Below are positions 22,408 through 42,052 of a DNA stretch of 64,000 nt, one piece after another. Below the pieces are notes generated by a model. The model did not search any database and was not told the origin of the DNA. It was given only the letters and a program-made list of their open reading frames with translations. Position 1 is the stretch's first letter. Every line of letters starts with the position of its first letter. The position numbers and the translations under genes are program-made. This DNA comes from Scleroderma bovista (lineage: Eukaryota > Basidiomycota > Agaricomycetes > Boletales > Sclerodermataceae). The stretch covers positions 119,310 through 183,309 of the forward strand of contig JAYMGJ010000239.1 of the NCBI GenBank assembly GCA_037178675.1. The letters are read 5' to 3'.

Positions 22408-23513
22408 ATGACGGTCGTAGACAATCCTGGCGATTCTGACGTTGACCGCCTCATAAACACTATACAAGAACTCTCAGCGCAGCTTGCTGATAACCGTGCT
22501 GTTGCACACTCTCTTCACTCTGCTGCTGGAGCCGCCAAGGTGCACCCCCTGCAGCCACGTCTCACGGCGATACTAAGCAAGATCCATACAGAACCAGGCC
22601 ACTCATTCCCAGAGCGGATTTGTATTACGGAGGTGCGCCTTTTACACTTGGTCCTCACCCAATCTTATTCATGCTGTTGAAACAAACCAAGGTTCAACCT
22701 CGACAAAACCAAAGGTCTTTGGGATGTGCTCAACTATATCTGCATAGATGCTCACCCTGCTTTTGACTTTCCCAGAGGTGTACGATGCTGAACTTGAACG
22801 GATGAACGCTTCACTTGCTGCAGAGAACCAGACATTGCAACACGACAACAAGCAACTTGGCGTTCTGATCCGTGAATACGAGCAGACCCTGGAAAGTGTA
22901 ATGAGTGCCTTTCGAACGAGAGCTGTAAGTTGCTCAATTTTCCCGTATGCCCTGTTGTATAGCTACTTTATCCACTGCCAGTTCACTAACGACTACCCCT
23001 TAGCGCGATGTTCAAGAACATGAACTGGCCCTCATCCGCTACTACGAATCTAAGCTCCTCGCAAAAGAATCTGAGAACCTCTTGCGTACACTCACAATGA
23101 GCACTGCTGAGTCTGCATCACTTAATCGTATTTCCAACGCACTACGCAATATGATGCGCATGCTCAATGGCGAGGACGCACCGCCCGCTACAGTGTCATC
23201 AAGTGCTGACGTTGCATACAACTCGAATGCAGAGCAGTTTGAGTTCGATGCAGGGAGTTCGAAAGATCCAGCACTTCAGCAGGAGATTGAGCTCGCACGG
23301 CTCGAACAGGAGAATGCTTTTTTGAGGCAGATGCTTGGACTTGAGCTGCGCGAATCGGAGTATGGAAGGGATGCATCTGAAAGTATGGGCACGAGTGACC
23401 AACACCGAGTACCCATTCCACGGCCGCTCTCGGGGGGACAACAGAAGATGAAATTGGGTGGGGCAACCGGTACTGTTGGACCTTATGGAACATTCAAGCG
23501 GAGAATGGGTTGA
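22408..23513 (+). CDS. SIKE/FGFR1OP2-family coiled-coil protein (likely STRIPAK subunit)
   Basis: In animals SIKE and FGFR1OP2, and in filamentous fungi their homologues, are small coiled-coil parts of the STRIPAK phosphatase complex. Exon 1 is 22408-22632 (75 codons), the next clear exon is about 22779-22923 and the last 23004-23513. The central segment ERMNASLAAENQTLQHDNKQ is followed by LIREYEQTLESVMSAFRTRA, which is the family signature (E-Y-x-Q-x-x-x-x-V-M). The last exon has a second coiled coil (LQQEIELARLEQENAFLRQM) and a Gly-rich end. The gap between exon 1 and 2 is 146 nt, longer than any other intron here; an extra exon inside it (a frame reading NLDKTKGLWDVL) is possible. Function is inferred from family. 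Confidence 0.78.
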
Positions 23514-24541
23514 TGTTCGTGAGTTGCAAACTCTTTGAGTTTTTTGAAGCTCTGAAAAACTGTTGTTTGATTTCCCTAGCATACTAGCCCATCATAGGAC
23601 TGATGATTCATATGACCACATTCCTCTCCCATGCTTAAGACACGAGCACAATGCCGTAGCAAACAACACATTCAATTCTACGTCAACGCTTCCAATCAAT
23701 GGAAGCACAGTTTACTTACCATCATGGGGCAATCAACGTATAGTGCATTTGTGCTACGACTCACGTGTAGTCGAATACTTTGCAGGTCCGCGGTACATGA
23801 CGAATCTGCATGTTTATATGCTATGCTTCTCAAGGATTATCAACGTTCACTTCCATTCTGCGAATGCTATCTCCCAACTACTCAACCTTGAGACCACACC
23901 TGAGTCAGCCACGAAACGTAAATTGCCCGGACACCTACGATCAGTGCACTCACAAGAAACATCCGTTTGCACTTCGTGATGGATGAGGGAGACCACGATT
24001 TACGCAGCCCCATTTATGACAGCACTTCACATGTGGAAGAAATTCAACTTCTCAAAGTATCTGAGGAAATTCCACATTCTTATTCTACACGCGTCCCCTT
24101 TCACTGGGCCAACAGAAGATGTGACGGAAGGGTGATACTGACAGATTCGGAAGTAAATTGCATCTCAGGCTGACGGTTGCCCTGGGATAATGTAGTATAC
24201 TATGTGGCGATTAGTTAGCCACTGCGACCGTGTTCAAGGGTCGGAGGAAAATGGTTGTTGCTATGATTAGGCTCCCCTTTCACATACGTCCCTTTTATAG
24301 GGTCATGAAGGTGTCGGACGTTTTCTAACAAGATGACTACAAAGCATTTTCCAAATCGGATGTTGGCATGTTCATCGGGGCGTCAATTGTGACTGAACCT
24401 TTCATCTGTCCCCAACCGTGACTAAATGTCATTGAATAGTGCAGATGACCAAGAACGAGAGCCATATTGAAAGAGATGCGAACTGACTATGTCACTAGAA
24501 CTGGTCATGAAAGTAACAGATCAACACGTAGCACGACGGAC
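23514..24541. other. Convergent spacer SIKE-like / P450
   Basis: About 1 kb between stop codons of opposite strands. Short open frames exist on both strands (longest about 138 codons, plus strand 23563-23979) but none has protein-like composition or a match to a family I know. I see no gene. Confidence 0.45.
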
Positions 24542-26660
24542 TCAACAATAACTGTCTTGTTGGATAAGTTCCAAGGCACTTGGCGACCTGGGCTGAATTG
24601 AACATTTGAACGGCTTTGGACAGCTAGTATGTGTACGTCAGTTTCATACTTACACAGGGGTATCACCAACACCGTTGTACCTAACAGTATGGGACGAAGG
24701 ATCAATCTCCGGGGTGATTTCAACTTCGTTCTCAACCTTTCGAGATGTCGAAAACAGCCAATGACGCGACTGTCGTTAGCCAGAGGGACTGGTCTGCAAG
24801 GTGCAATCCTGAAAAAAAAAAATATTGGACGACATGTCCACTGGAAAAAGGGATGGACAAACCAGGGCAAATGCTATAACACACGTGATACGAAAAAGAA
24901 CTTGTGAAGCCGAACGCAATATACGACCTTATGGAGTCTCACCGCCGCCCGAATCCAAAGGCGATCGTACGGGGGTCGGGCTCCGGACCCTTACTCCCAC
25001 AAGTAAGGAACCGCTCGGGGCGGAATTCCATAGGGTCGGAGTATACTTGAGGATCGTGCAGCATGAACCTGCCAAGCAACGTGATGTCAAATGGGTGACA
25101 TTAACTTGACTGAAATACTGTACCAGGCATTGGCTATCACGACGGTGCCCTTTGGAATATAATATCCCTCATGGATGTCATCTTCCGAGACAAGATGAGG
25201 AAAGCCTACACCAGGATCAGGGTCTATGCGGATGCAGAACCACGCAGTCTATGCATCACCTAGAGGAGTAACGACGTGCCAGCGAAGGACCTCCTTGACA
25301 ACAGCTTCGACGAAAGGGAGAGACTCGCGGTCAGCGCATGTAGGGAGGCGATGAGTTCCTATCACGGCATCAATTTCGGCTTGGGCTTTCTTCTGGGATT
25401 CTGGAAAAAGTGTCATGGCCAAGAAGAATGCATATATGGTCGCAATGGTCTAATAGAGTATGAGCAAATGGACCCATTTGAACGGACTGACCCCCTCACT
25501 GTGTCGACACCGCCTAGTAAATATGAAAGGTGAATAGTGAATAGTAGACAAAGGAGATGGAAAGGGAAATGTACCACCATATAAAGTAGAAGCAGTCCAT
25601 TTGATAGCGTGATCATCTTCTTCAGTCAGTAATGGTTCATCTAGGAGGACAGACGTGAAGGATTTCGCAGCTACACCTGCTGCCTTACGAAAATTTAATA
25701 CACGTGCATTGACCTAAAGATAACACACCATCTGCTCCTTTACCCACTGATGCGGCCGATCGACCATTTCTAGGTGTTCCGCCTTCCACTTGCGTGCCGT
25801 GGTCTTGAATCCAGCGCCAGGAAACCACTCGGGGACATATTGGACTGTCCAATATTACCGATATTTACCATGTCAATAGAACCGCAACTCACGGATTGGA
25901 AGGACATCGACTAGGAAAGCGCCTGGAGCAGTGGACATTGAAAAGATGAGTGCTGCATTCTCAGCAAGTGCGATGAATGGATCGTTATCGTCCTGTACTT
26001 GATATCCATGCGAAATGCGAAGAATTACAGAACCAATTGTCCTAGAGCATTTGTTCGGCTCAAATACCAGCAACCAACGCGGGCCCTCACCTACGAATGT
26101 GTATGGCAAGCTGTTCAGGATGGTCGTACACCCGTTTCAAAAATTTGTGGGTTTCGAGTTCCTCGATATCCTGATAGGCTCTCATCGCTTGCTGAGTACC
26201 TATACAACGGTGCAACTGTCCACGGGATACACGAAGGGCGTCGCCATAAGGAAGGAATGGTACGCTGTATTTGCATCCGACAAGTTCGCCAGACATTGTA
26301 AGAACGGGCCTGTCAGCATATATGGAACCCTTTTTATCCAGCATCTGTACAGCGGCTTTGACAGAGTTGAGTACGATGATGTGCTTGCCCAAGATCTCAA
26401 TATGAGAAACGCCCCCTAAATCAGTCGCAACATGTCACCATGATGAAGGCATTCAATGAGATTTGGTACGCGCCATATTTCGCCCAATCGGCAAAGGTGA
26501 GCCACGGTTTGGTGGAGGGCATGTCAAACATGTTACCGATGACTGGGAGTGGTTTGGGGCCGGGAGGGAAGGGAGCGGGGGGCCGTTTGGAAACGGCTCG
26601 TCTGGTGAGCCAGACCATGGATCCAGCGAGAAACGCCAGCCAAGCCATCGACGAAAACAT
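24542..26660 (-). CDS. Cytochrome P450 (with C-terminal frameshift)
   Basis: Membrane-anchored haem monooxygenase. N-terminal anchor [19 protein letters not shown], then the proline hinge [17 protein letters not shown]. Reading on through about eight short introns: [21 protein letters not shown]-helix oxygen-binding motif GGVDTT (near 25520-25480); ExxR in [14 protein letters not shown] (near 25300); PERF in the [10 protein letters not shown] segment (near 25050); haem loop FGFGRRICPG with the ligand Cys, split by introns near 24955 and 24850. In the last exons the frame reads VFDISKG then TGA (24734-24732); one base less in the GG at 24736-24737 restores [15 protein letters not shown] and, after a 34-nt intron, [18 protein letters not shown] to TGA at 24542-24544. 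So either the protein lost about 50 residues or the base is an error. Start ATG 26660 places the anchor at residue 1. Confidence 0.88.
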
Positions 26661-27975
26661 GCTGTACTGTTCGCAAGGGGACAGAGGAGGAAAGTGCCAG
26701 GGAATAGTTTGAGCAGAGAAACTTATATGCCAATCAGCAACCGGCTTCTCTGGCGGCCAAGCAACGCTCTCATCCTTGCCTTGAATCACCGCTGCTGATT
26801 GGCGTGTGCTGGTGGTTTCTTGCAGGAAGGGTTAATTGCTGGCGCATTGAGCAGGTCTCCCCTGAAGTGAGTGCACGCTTCGCGAAGGAAGATGGTCGTT
26901 CCTCCAGGTCTCCCCCCAGTTGGCAGTATGCGGTGGTGGAGACTCGAAGTATCTGATCTCACGGTGACCGTGCAGGACCGTCCCATTTACCGGTACATAT
27001 GTACGGGCTGCGGACACTAGGAAGTTCAAACCAATGGTAATAGGTGTTTGGGGACCCAAATCAGTGCTCGGAGATCGCCGGATAGAGCGAGTCTCAAGAT
27101 CTCAAGGGACCTTCATCTCATCACAGGGGACCCTTGATCACTATGAACCAGGGAATCCAACCAAGTCGGTCTCGAAACTGTAGTCCAGTGTTCACGGACG
27201 CCGAGCTTTGTGTGGTGCTTATGCTCGGAACTTTCCAGTTGTGTGAAACAGGTCAGTCAGATGGTATAATCTCCCGTGAGAGATGCGGCGGGGTAAGCGG
27301 CAGCAAATGAATTGCCATGACATACATTGCAAGACTGCGAAGCTTGTTCTATTGTTCGAGTAGAACTATTTATGCCGGTGAGTGTGACTTGACTGGGTTG
27401 GCGACGAGGCTCCAAGACAAGGCGGTGTGTGGTGTTAGCCACTAAGATTCGAAAGGCACCTGCTCATTTTGTCCAAGCGGCGAGGGCCTTACTAGTAGGC
27501 GCCCTTGGCGTCCGATGAGATCGTTGATCGGATGCCCAAGAAACTCAATGAGAAAAGTATTGCGTGGAGGGGGCCATGGCAACTAGGAAATGCCTATCAA
27601 CAACATGATAAATCGGCAGAGGGATCTGATAAACCATTCTTGTGAGTGACTCTCGGGCTTAGAACAAGAGCCGGCGCCATGAAAGAGCACCGCAGCATAT
27701 CAGAGAACTCTGATCGGCCATGGGAAGAGGAGCCCAGCACAGGAATGTGAGGCGGTGAGGAACAAGTCATGGAATGGAATGCAGAGACATGTAATAGGGC
27801 AGAGTCAGGGAAGAGACACTAGCCATAATTGAGGGACAGGTCGACTCCGACCAGTCAAGTCAAATCTGTCAACCTTCACTGCAGCCCTCGTCGTCGTCGA
27901 CGACGCCGTCGCTGCCAGTGAACAGCGTCCTTCTGGGCGCTCCATCTCTGAGTCTCTCTCTCCCCTCCGATCACC
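26661..27975. promoter_or_regulatory. Divergent spacer P450 / PH-domain gene
   Basis: 1.3 kb between divergent start codons. It should hold both promoters. No open frame above about 110 codons outside the P450 leader and no family match. A GTCGTCGTCGACGACGCCGTC triplet palindrome lies at about 27892-27912, near the expected 5' end of the PH-domain transcript. Confidence 0.45.
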
Positions 27976-30900
27976 ATGGCCTCCAGCCCCAGCGAGGCGA
28001 GCGAACTGGAATTCGCATTCCCTCCCAGCGGCATCTTCGAGCCCGATCCATCTGGGTCTCGCTCGTCCGACGAGTTCGTCGACGGCGAATGGACAAAGGT
28101 GCGTTGCCAGGTCGCTTCTATTCAGTGTATTATTGCCCTTCCCATGCCCACGAAGAAGTCCCTCTCAATTGGAGGGGCCCTTTTTCATTTTCCAAGTCGG
28201 TTCCACCTTACTGATGCATGGCTCGTATTTTTGCATGCTGTCCTCGTCCTGCTGCTGCAAACGTGAAACTACAATTTGCACCCGTTTCTCGCGCGCGCTT
28301 TGCGTGGTCCCAACATCGCGTGGGTATGCCTCTCGACACTGCCTTCTCGTGATTGGCACTCCTTTTGACCCACCCTCATACTTCTCCTCTGCCAGCTCTG
28401 CCTCCAGACCTCCCACCACAGCAACCCCAGCGATCTTGTGGACACCGACAGCCAGCACGAGTCCGCCCCACACCGTAGAGCCTCTCCCATGCCATCCGCC
28501 ATCCGCTTCTCCCAGCAGTCCCACAAAGAGCACTCTGGCAAGTCGAGGATCGACTCGTGGCTGTCCCGTCGCTCCTCTGTCCACTCTCCCAGCCCTCCTC
28601 CGTCCGCCACCCAGTTCAACGTCAACACACACGGACACAGCCATAGCATCAACGCAAAACTCAAGGGCAAGGAGCGCTCCATAGACAGCTCAGAATCAAG
28701 CCCGCTGAGCAGCTCCGGCTATGCATATACCTATGGATATGGTCAGTCCCTTCGCCTTTTGTACTTTTCAGTCGATCCGCAGGATCAGAAGCGAACATGC
28801 GCCCGATTGGAAATGCCCAACCCTTGTGCCTTCCATTTCGACGCCTAATGTTATGGCTGCCTTTTCGCGCGCGTCGGTCGCGTAGCTCGCACGCGCCCCA
28901 TGTTATTTCATTGCATCTCACTCACTCGTGTCCTCTTCTTCGCACTCAGGTACTGACCAATTTGTTTCTTCCTTCACGAACACCTCCGCATCATTCACCT
29001 CTCAAGAATCGTCATTGCGCATCACTCCCATTCCCCCCTCTCAGGGTCAGCCACGCAAACAACGCGCAAGCATTCTCATTGCCGCTACTGATGCACTCGG
29101 ACTTCGAAAGAAGCTTGGTTCGGTCTCACGCAAGAAACCCCCTTCTACCCAGATATCCCGCAATAACGGTATACCCGACGTCATTGAAATCAGCGCTCAC
29201 CATAGCGATTTGTCAGTTACCACCACCGTCGCTGGGACCACTGCACACATGGACAGAGAGCACGAAGAACGCGAGCGCTTGAGAGGCGCCGCAGCCCAGT
29301 CCATAGGCATCGACCCCGACTTGCTGCATCAGCCCCGCAGGTCCCATAGTCTCTCATCTTGCGGTTCCTCAGAGCCACAGGAGTTCCCCCCATTTCCTGC
29401 AACATTTGGTGCTCTCCGCTCGGTCACCCAGATGTCGGCAACGTTCCCCAAGTACAGCCCAGCGTCGTCGCTACTTGTATATGCGCTCGCCAAACAGTGG
29501 AAATACCGAACGCTCGTCCTCACATCACATGCCACCGGCCACAGGACCCACGTTCATTTGTTCAAAGGGGCATCACCAGGCGAGATAGAGATAGAGAGGC
29601 TGGAAATCACCGAACACAGCGCCATGTTCGTCGTTGATGAGGAGGTCGGCGGCAGAAGACGCGTGATCAAACTGGTAGGGAAAGATGTCGGCATGAAGAA
29701 AAGCGGTAGCACCGCCAACAACAGCAACAGCACTGGCGGGACTTCAGAGGACCCCTTCCGCGCGATGTGGCACTTCCAGATCACTGACCCCGCCGAGTCC
29801 CAGCGCTGGATAGCATCCATCAAGAATGCTGTGTTGAGCAAGAGGTAGTTTGATAGCCTTTCCGTTTGATGAACACTCGTTTAACGGTCTGAAACAGATC
29901 ACTTCGTGCTGGACTCGGACTTCCGGTGTCCAATGGCACATATGGTCCAAGGGGCGACATGGATGTCATGCTCTCCATGCGAATGCAAGGGATGATTTCG
30001 CCACAGCCTCCAAAGAAGGCCTCGGTCTCAGCCTCGTCCAAAACATCTTCGCCATCGCCCCCTCCATCTCTCCGCTCACTTGCCGTAAATATGCCGTCTT
30101 TACCCGCTGCTTCGGGCTTCAAGAACTTATTTCCCGGGTCTCGATCTCGATCGCCCTCCCTAGATGCATCGCACTCCCCAGTAGTTCCACAGAGTCATGC
30201 AGAGGAGTCATTTGGCGTGATGGGGACCAGCCTCCTGACGATGTTCCGCGGGAATACAGGATCGGACACGAGCTCCTCACCGTCACTCTCACTCCCCCTC
30301 CCGCTCCCACACGCCCAGAAGCAAGGGTCGCCTGCAGCGAGCATTCGCTCTGCGAGCACCACAGTGGCCCTACCTGCGGATTTGAGGATCACAAAAGATC
30401 GTGATATTCATGGGTCGCCCCCGTCGAGCCCCATGCCGGGTCCTATGGCCCCTCCGATTACATTTCAGTCGATCACAGGCACGGTTCCGCTATCCCTTCT
30501 GCCTCCTCCGCGCAGGCTCAGGTGTACTCTAACGGCTCCAATTCCTATTCCTATAAAGCAGGAGGGTCGAGACGGACTATACAAGCACCCCAACGGCAAT
30601 CGCAGCGTGGCGGGCAGCTTTGGAATTCGGCCGGCAGAGAGCTTAGAACCACCACCGCCACTACCTCCAATGCCAGGCATCGGAGTTGTACCACCCGGTG
30701 CAGATGAGCCGAGGCGTATTCTTTCTGGAGAATTTACTGCGCCACCGCTACCAGATGCCGATCCATCTCGCAGCTCTTCGTCCGTTGTCAACTTGCAGCC
30801 CGTTTCCCCAGTCGTGTCGGCCGTGCTTCCTCTATCCCCCGAATCGCCTCCCCCCAGTGCAGGAAACGGGATGCTTGAGGTGCCTGCAACCCCCGAATCG

Positions 30901-32310
30901 CGTTCTCGCAGCTCGTCGACGTCTAAACGCTGGTCCAGGATGGCCACCTCGCTCCCACAGCGTCCGGATCCACCCTCGGGTCCTCCGCCATCAATTCCAG
31001 CCGAGGCTCCACCGGCGCTGCAGCTGCACGTACCCCACCCGTACGCAGCAGACGGACCGCCAAGTACCACGTCGTCCAACTCCCGCACGGATACAAGCCT
31101 CCAGAGCACATCGTCGCCCGCACCAAGCTTTTGGAAGCGTGTATCTAGCTCTTCTGCGTACAGCGTGGAATCTTGGAGCACATCAGGGTCGAGGGCTGTT
31201 GCAGAGCCGACGACTACTCTCGGTTCCCCGACCACGTCTCTGTCACCTCCTACTAATGTGGTAGCACCGGACCCACCATCACGGTCGATGTCGTTGGATG
31301 TCCCAAGAATGACTCAACCGGCAAGCAAGGTTGCAGCCGCCAAGCGTCGATCAATGCCGCCGCCACGGCCTGCTCCTACACACGCACCTCCGCCTGCCCC
31401 GGTTGCATCTCTGTTACCACCACTGAAACCTTCTTCTGCTCCGCAGCCACAAAAATTATTCCGGACCTCGGTTGCACAACGGGCTTTGCGGCTTTCTCTG
31501 ACGTCACCCAAACCGCCGCCTTCGTCAGGCCTTCCTCCGCGGCCAGACGAGCTGGGCTTTGTACCGGGACATCGTCGGAGCTCAAGCAACAGCACGATCG
31601 AAGTGGGACGGCGATCATCAGAGCTACCGGCTATTCCAGGTTCACCGCCTCGCTCTCCGTCACGTACGGCGACCCCGAACCAGCAACGACCTTCTTCATC
31701 GGCCTCGGTACGCAGCGTGTCTCTCAAACAGCGCCTTCGGATCTTGGGTGGCCCATCTACTGCTTCGTCATTATCGCCATCTGCTAGATCGATCCCCTCC
31801 CCACCGACGCCATCCCAGCATCACACCCCAATTCACGTTCCAGCTTCCCATACCCAAGCTATCACTCTAGATTTCGACAACGACAACGACAACGACAACG
31901 ACCCATCCATACCCTCGCATGACCAACCCGAACCACGCCGGCCTCCGTTTGGTCTGGGAGAACACATCATGATCATCCGCAATGATCCCAGCTTCCTTTC
32001 GCTTTCCACACCCGATTCCCCCACCATCCCCAGGCCTCCGCCGCGCAGTCCCTTCCGGCCTGGCCCCATCGGCCCCACGACTCCAGGCACGCCCATATTC
32101 GAGGGTGAATTTGAATTCATGTCGCTCTCCCCGCCACCGCCTCGCAGGGGCTCGAAACAGCTCTCTGTCACGGTCGTGCACGCGGAGAAAGGTGCTGGTT
32201 CTGACCTCCCGGCAGTGAGTGAGACCGAATCATCCAATCTTGAGGGAAGCACGCCTGCGGCGTTGGCCGCACGTGCATCGGTGGTGTCTCTCGGATTCAT
32301 CACGAGGTAG
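27976..32310 (+). CDS. PH-domain protein with long Pro/Ser-rich C-terminal tail
   Basis: Four exons: 27976-28098, 28396-28741, 28950-29844 and 29898-32310, all phase-consistent; about 1,258 residues. The N-terminal third is Ser-rich (HSPSPPPSATQFN). The PH domain lies in exon 3, about residues 310-455: KQWKYRTLVLTSHA, then HVHLFKGASPGEIEIERLEI, VFVVDEEVGGRRRVIKLVGK-like strands, a Asn/Ser insert, and the closing helix FQITDPAESQRWIASIKNAV with the conserved Trp. The last 800 residues (exon 4) are a disordered Pro/Ser tail with many PPP and SxxP motifs, suited to SH3/WW or 14-3-3 binding. A DNDNDNDND run (31876-31902) comes from a GACAAC repeat. Likely a membrane-phosphoinositide binding scaffold in signalling or polarity; the exact role is unknown. 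Confidence 0.85.
31876..31905. repeat. GACAAC hexanucleotide tandem repeat in coding sequence
   Basis: About five near-perfect GACAAC units inside the PH-domain gene, coding an Asp-Asn run. Repeat length probably varies between strains because slippage in multiples of six keeps frame. Confidence 0.8.
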
Positions 32311-32602
32311 TAGACGAATGTGTTGTTTTTTGTTTCCATGTTTCTGTTTTTTTATACTTCTGGTCGTCTGTGCTACTACGTTCCTGGGGTACTGGGGCTG
32401 TTGTTCGATTCTTGTCATGCTTTGACCTACTATGCCCGTGTTCATTTGCTATGGATTTCTCGACTGTTTCCTTGCTATACCTTACACCCACAATTGTGTG
32501 TATTCTTATCCCCCTCTATTATGAGATTATGAAGGTAACATTGCTAAGCAACTAACTTTTACATGGGAATACAGTAGCGAAAGCGGCATTGTTTATAATA
32601 AA
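32311..32602. other. Convergent 3' spacer PH-domain gene / PRP8
   Basis: 292 nt between two stop codons. T-rich plus-strand sequence (32330-32380) fits a 3' UTR. No gene. Confidence 0.6.
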
Positions 32603-40888
<8,286 letters not shown>

Positions 40889-42052
40889 CGTCGTCGACAG
40901 TGAAAGAGAGTAACACACTTACTAACCCAGCTTCAACACTCATTCAAACCCCGAACCTTAGTCAGCAAGTCTCAAAGCAGAAGTTGGCGATTCTGTTGAC
41001 TTCGTCGTTCTCTTCGCCGTTCTCCCTTCCTCGTCATCGAAATGGTCAGTCTTGTTTAATTCTGGTTCAAGATCGGAATCTTCGGAAGTCGTATGTGGAT
41101 GGGCAGCCCGGGTCACCTGCTTCTCCGGTCGCGGTTTTATGGACTCACTTACCAAGCAGCAGCGGTACACGGTTTTGGAGGTTTGGAAGACCTGAATGCA
41201 TAGCATTTTCCATCACATTTTAACTTCCAGGTGACAGGAATGTTGGATGTTGATGTCTCCCGTGAGAAACATTCAAGCAACATTCCTGTCGTCCTCGTCT
41301 TGTGTTCTGTTATCCCCATTGGCATATCGTGGCCGCTGTCCTCATCAGCAACGCAGCACATATATTTCCACGTACTGAACGAGCGAAACGCAGATCTACA
41401 GGGATCCTGTACAAGCTTGTTGGGACAAATCACTACATCGTCTGGTGGCCCTATCGAATAGCTTAGCCAATAAGTAATCGGCGACCATCTGATGGACTTA
41501 CCTTCTGTACTCTTATTTAATGAATTCGGTGAGTTTTGGTATGTAGAATAATTCTTCGCGAGGTGCTGGTGGAGATGCTCCCTATAGCAACCGATTCCTG
41601 CAAGTCTTGCTACAGATAAATGACGAATTTGTTCCCTCGAGGGCTTGCGATATCTCTCGACCCGCCAGGAAACCCGCACACAGCATCGATATATAGGGTG
41701 CGTGAACTTGTCGTCCGCTAATCCTTGTCTATAAATTGCCTTCAACGTCCTTCGTACCTCAGGTAAGTTGGCCTTGGAAGTGCGCTAGCCTGCAGTGTAT
41801 TGGGTGCACCACTGTAGCTCACAGGAAGCACCATGCAGATAATATACTGAGTCAAGTTACACGGTTCTGATTGTCGATCTTCGGCATTCGGAGGAGTATA
41901 GTCCAACCAATGTTCTCCAGTTAAATCTTCTGATGCTTCTCGTGCCAGATTGAATGTAGATTCGTAATGTACACATGTCAAAGCATAAGTCCGTATCATT
42001 GTAATCATAACTCGTAAAAACGCTGCGTGCACGATGAATCCTAGCCACGAAC
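40889..42052. other. Spacer upstream of PRP8, with an uncertain ORF
   Basis: 1.16 kb between the PRP8 start and the phospholipase D stop, both minus strand. It must hold the PRP8 promoter. One minus-strand open frame (41745-41149, 198 codons; segments such as FRSFSTWKYMCCVADEDSGH and KLKCDGKCYAFRSSKPPKPC) is long for chance at this base composition but has no family I know and no splice support. A 13-bp perfect inverted repeat lies at 41233-41290. Confidence 0.35.
41233..41290. repeat. Perfect 13-bp inverted repeat, 32-nt loop
   Basis: GACAGGAATGTTG at 41233-41245 is exactly complementary to CAACATTCCTGTC at 41278-41290. Could be a transcript hairpin or a protein-binding dyad upstream of PRP8. 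Confidence 0.75.

Noticed and set aside
24542..26660. P450, SDR and FAD gene as one secondary-metabolite cluster
   Set aside because: The P450 is more than 20 kb away from the SDR/FAD pair with housekeeping genes (PRP8, PLD) between, and no backbone synthase is present.
27892..27912. GTC/GAC triplet palindrome as a regulatory hairpin
   Set aside because: Short and of simple composition; likely a plain triplet repeat in the 5' UTR.
30465..31235. 256-codon minus-strand ORF, Gly/Ser-rich
   Set aside because: Complement of the Pro/Ser-rich tail of the PH-domain gene; low-complexity coding often leaves the opposite strand open.
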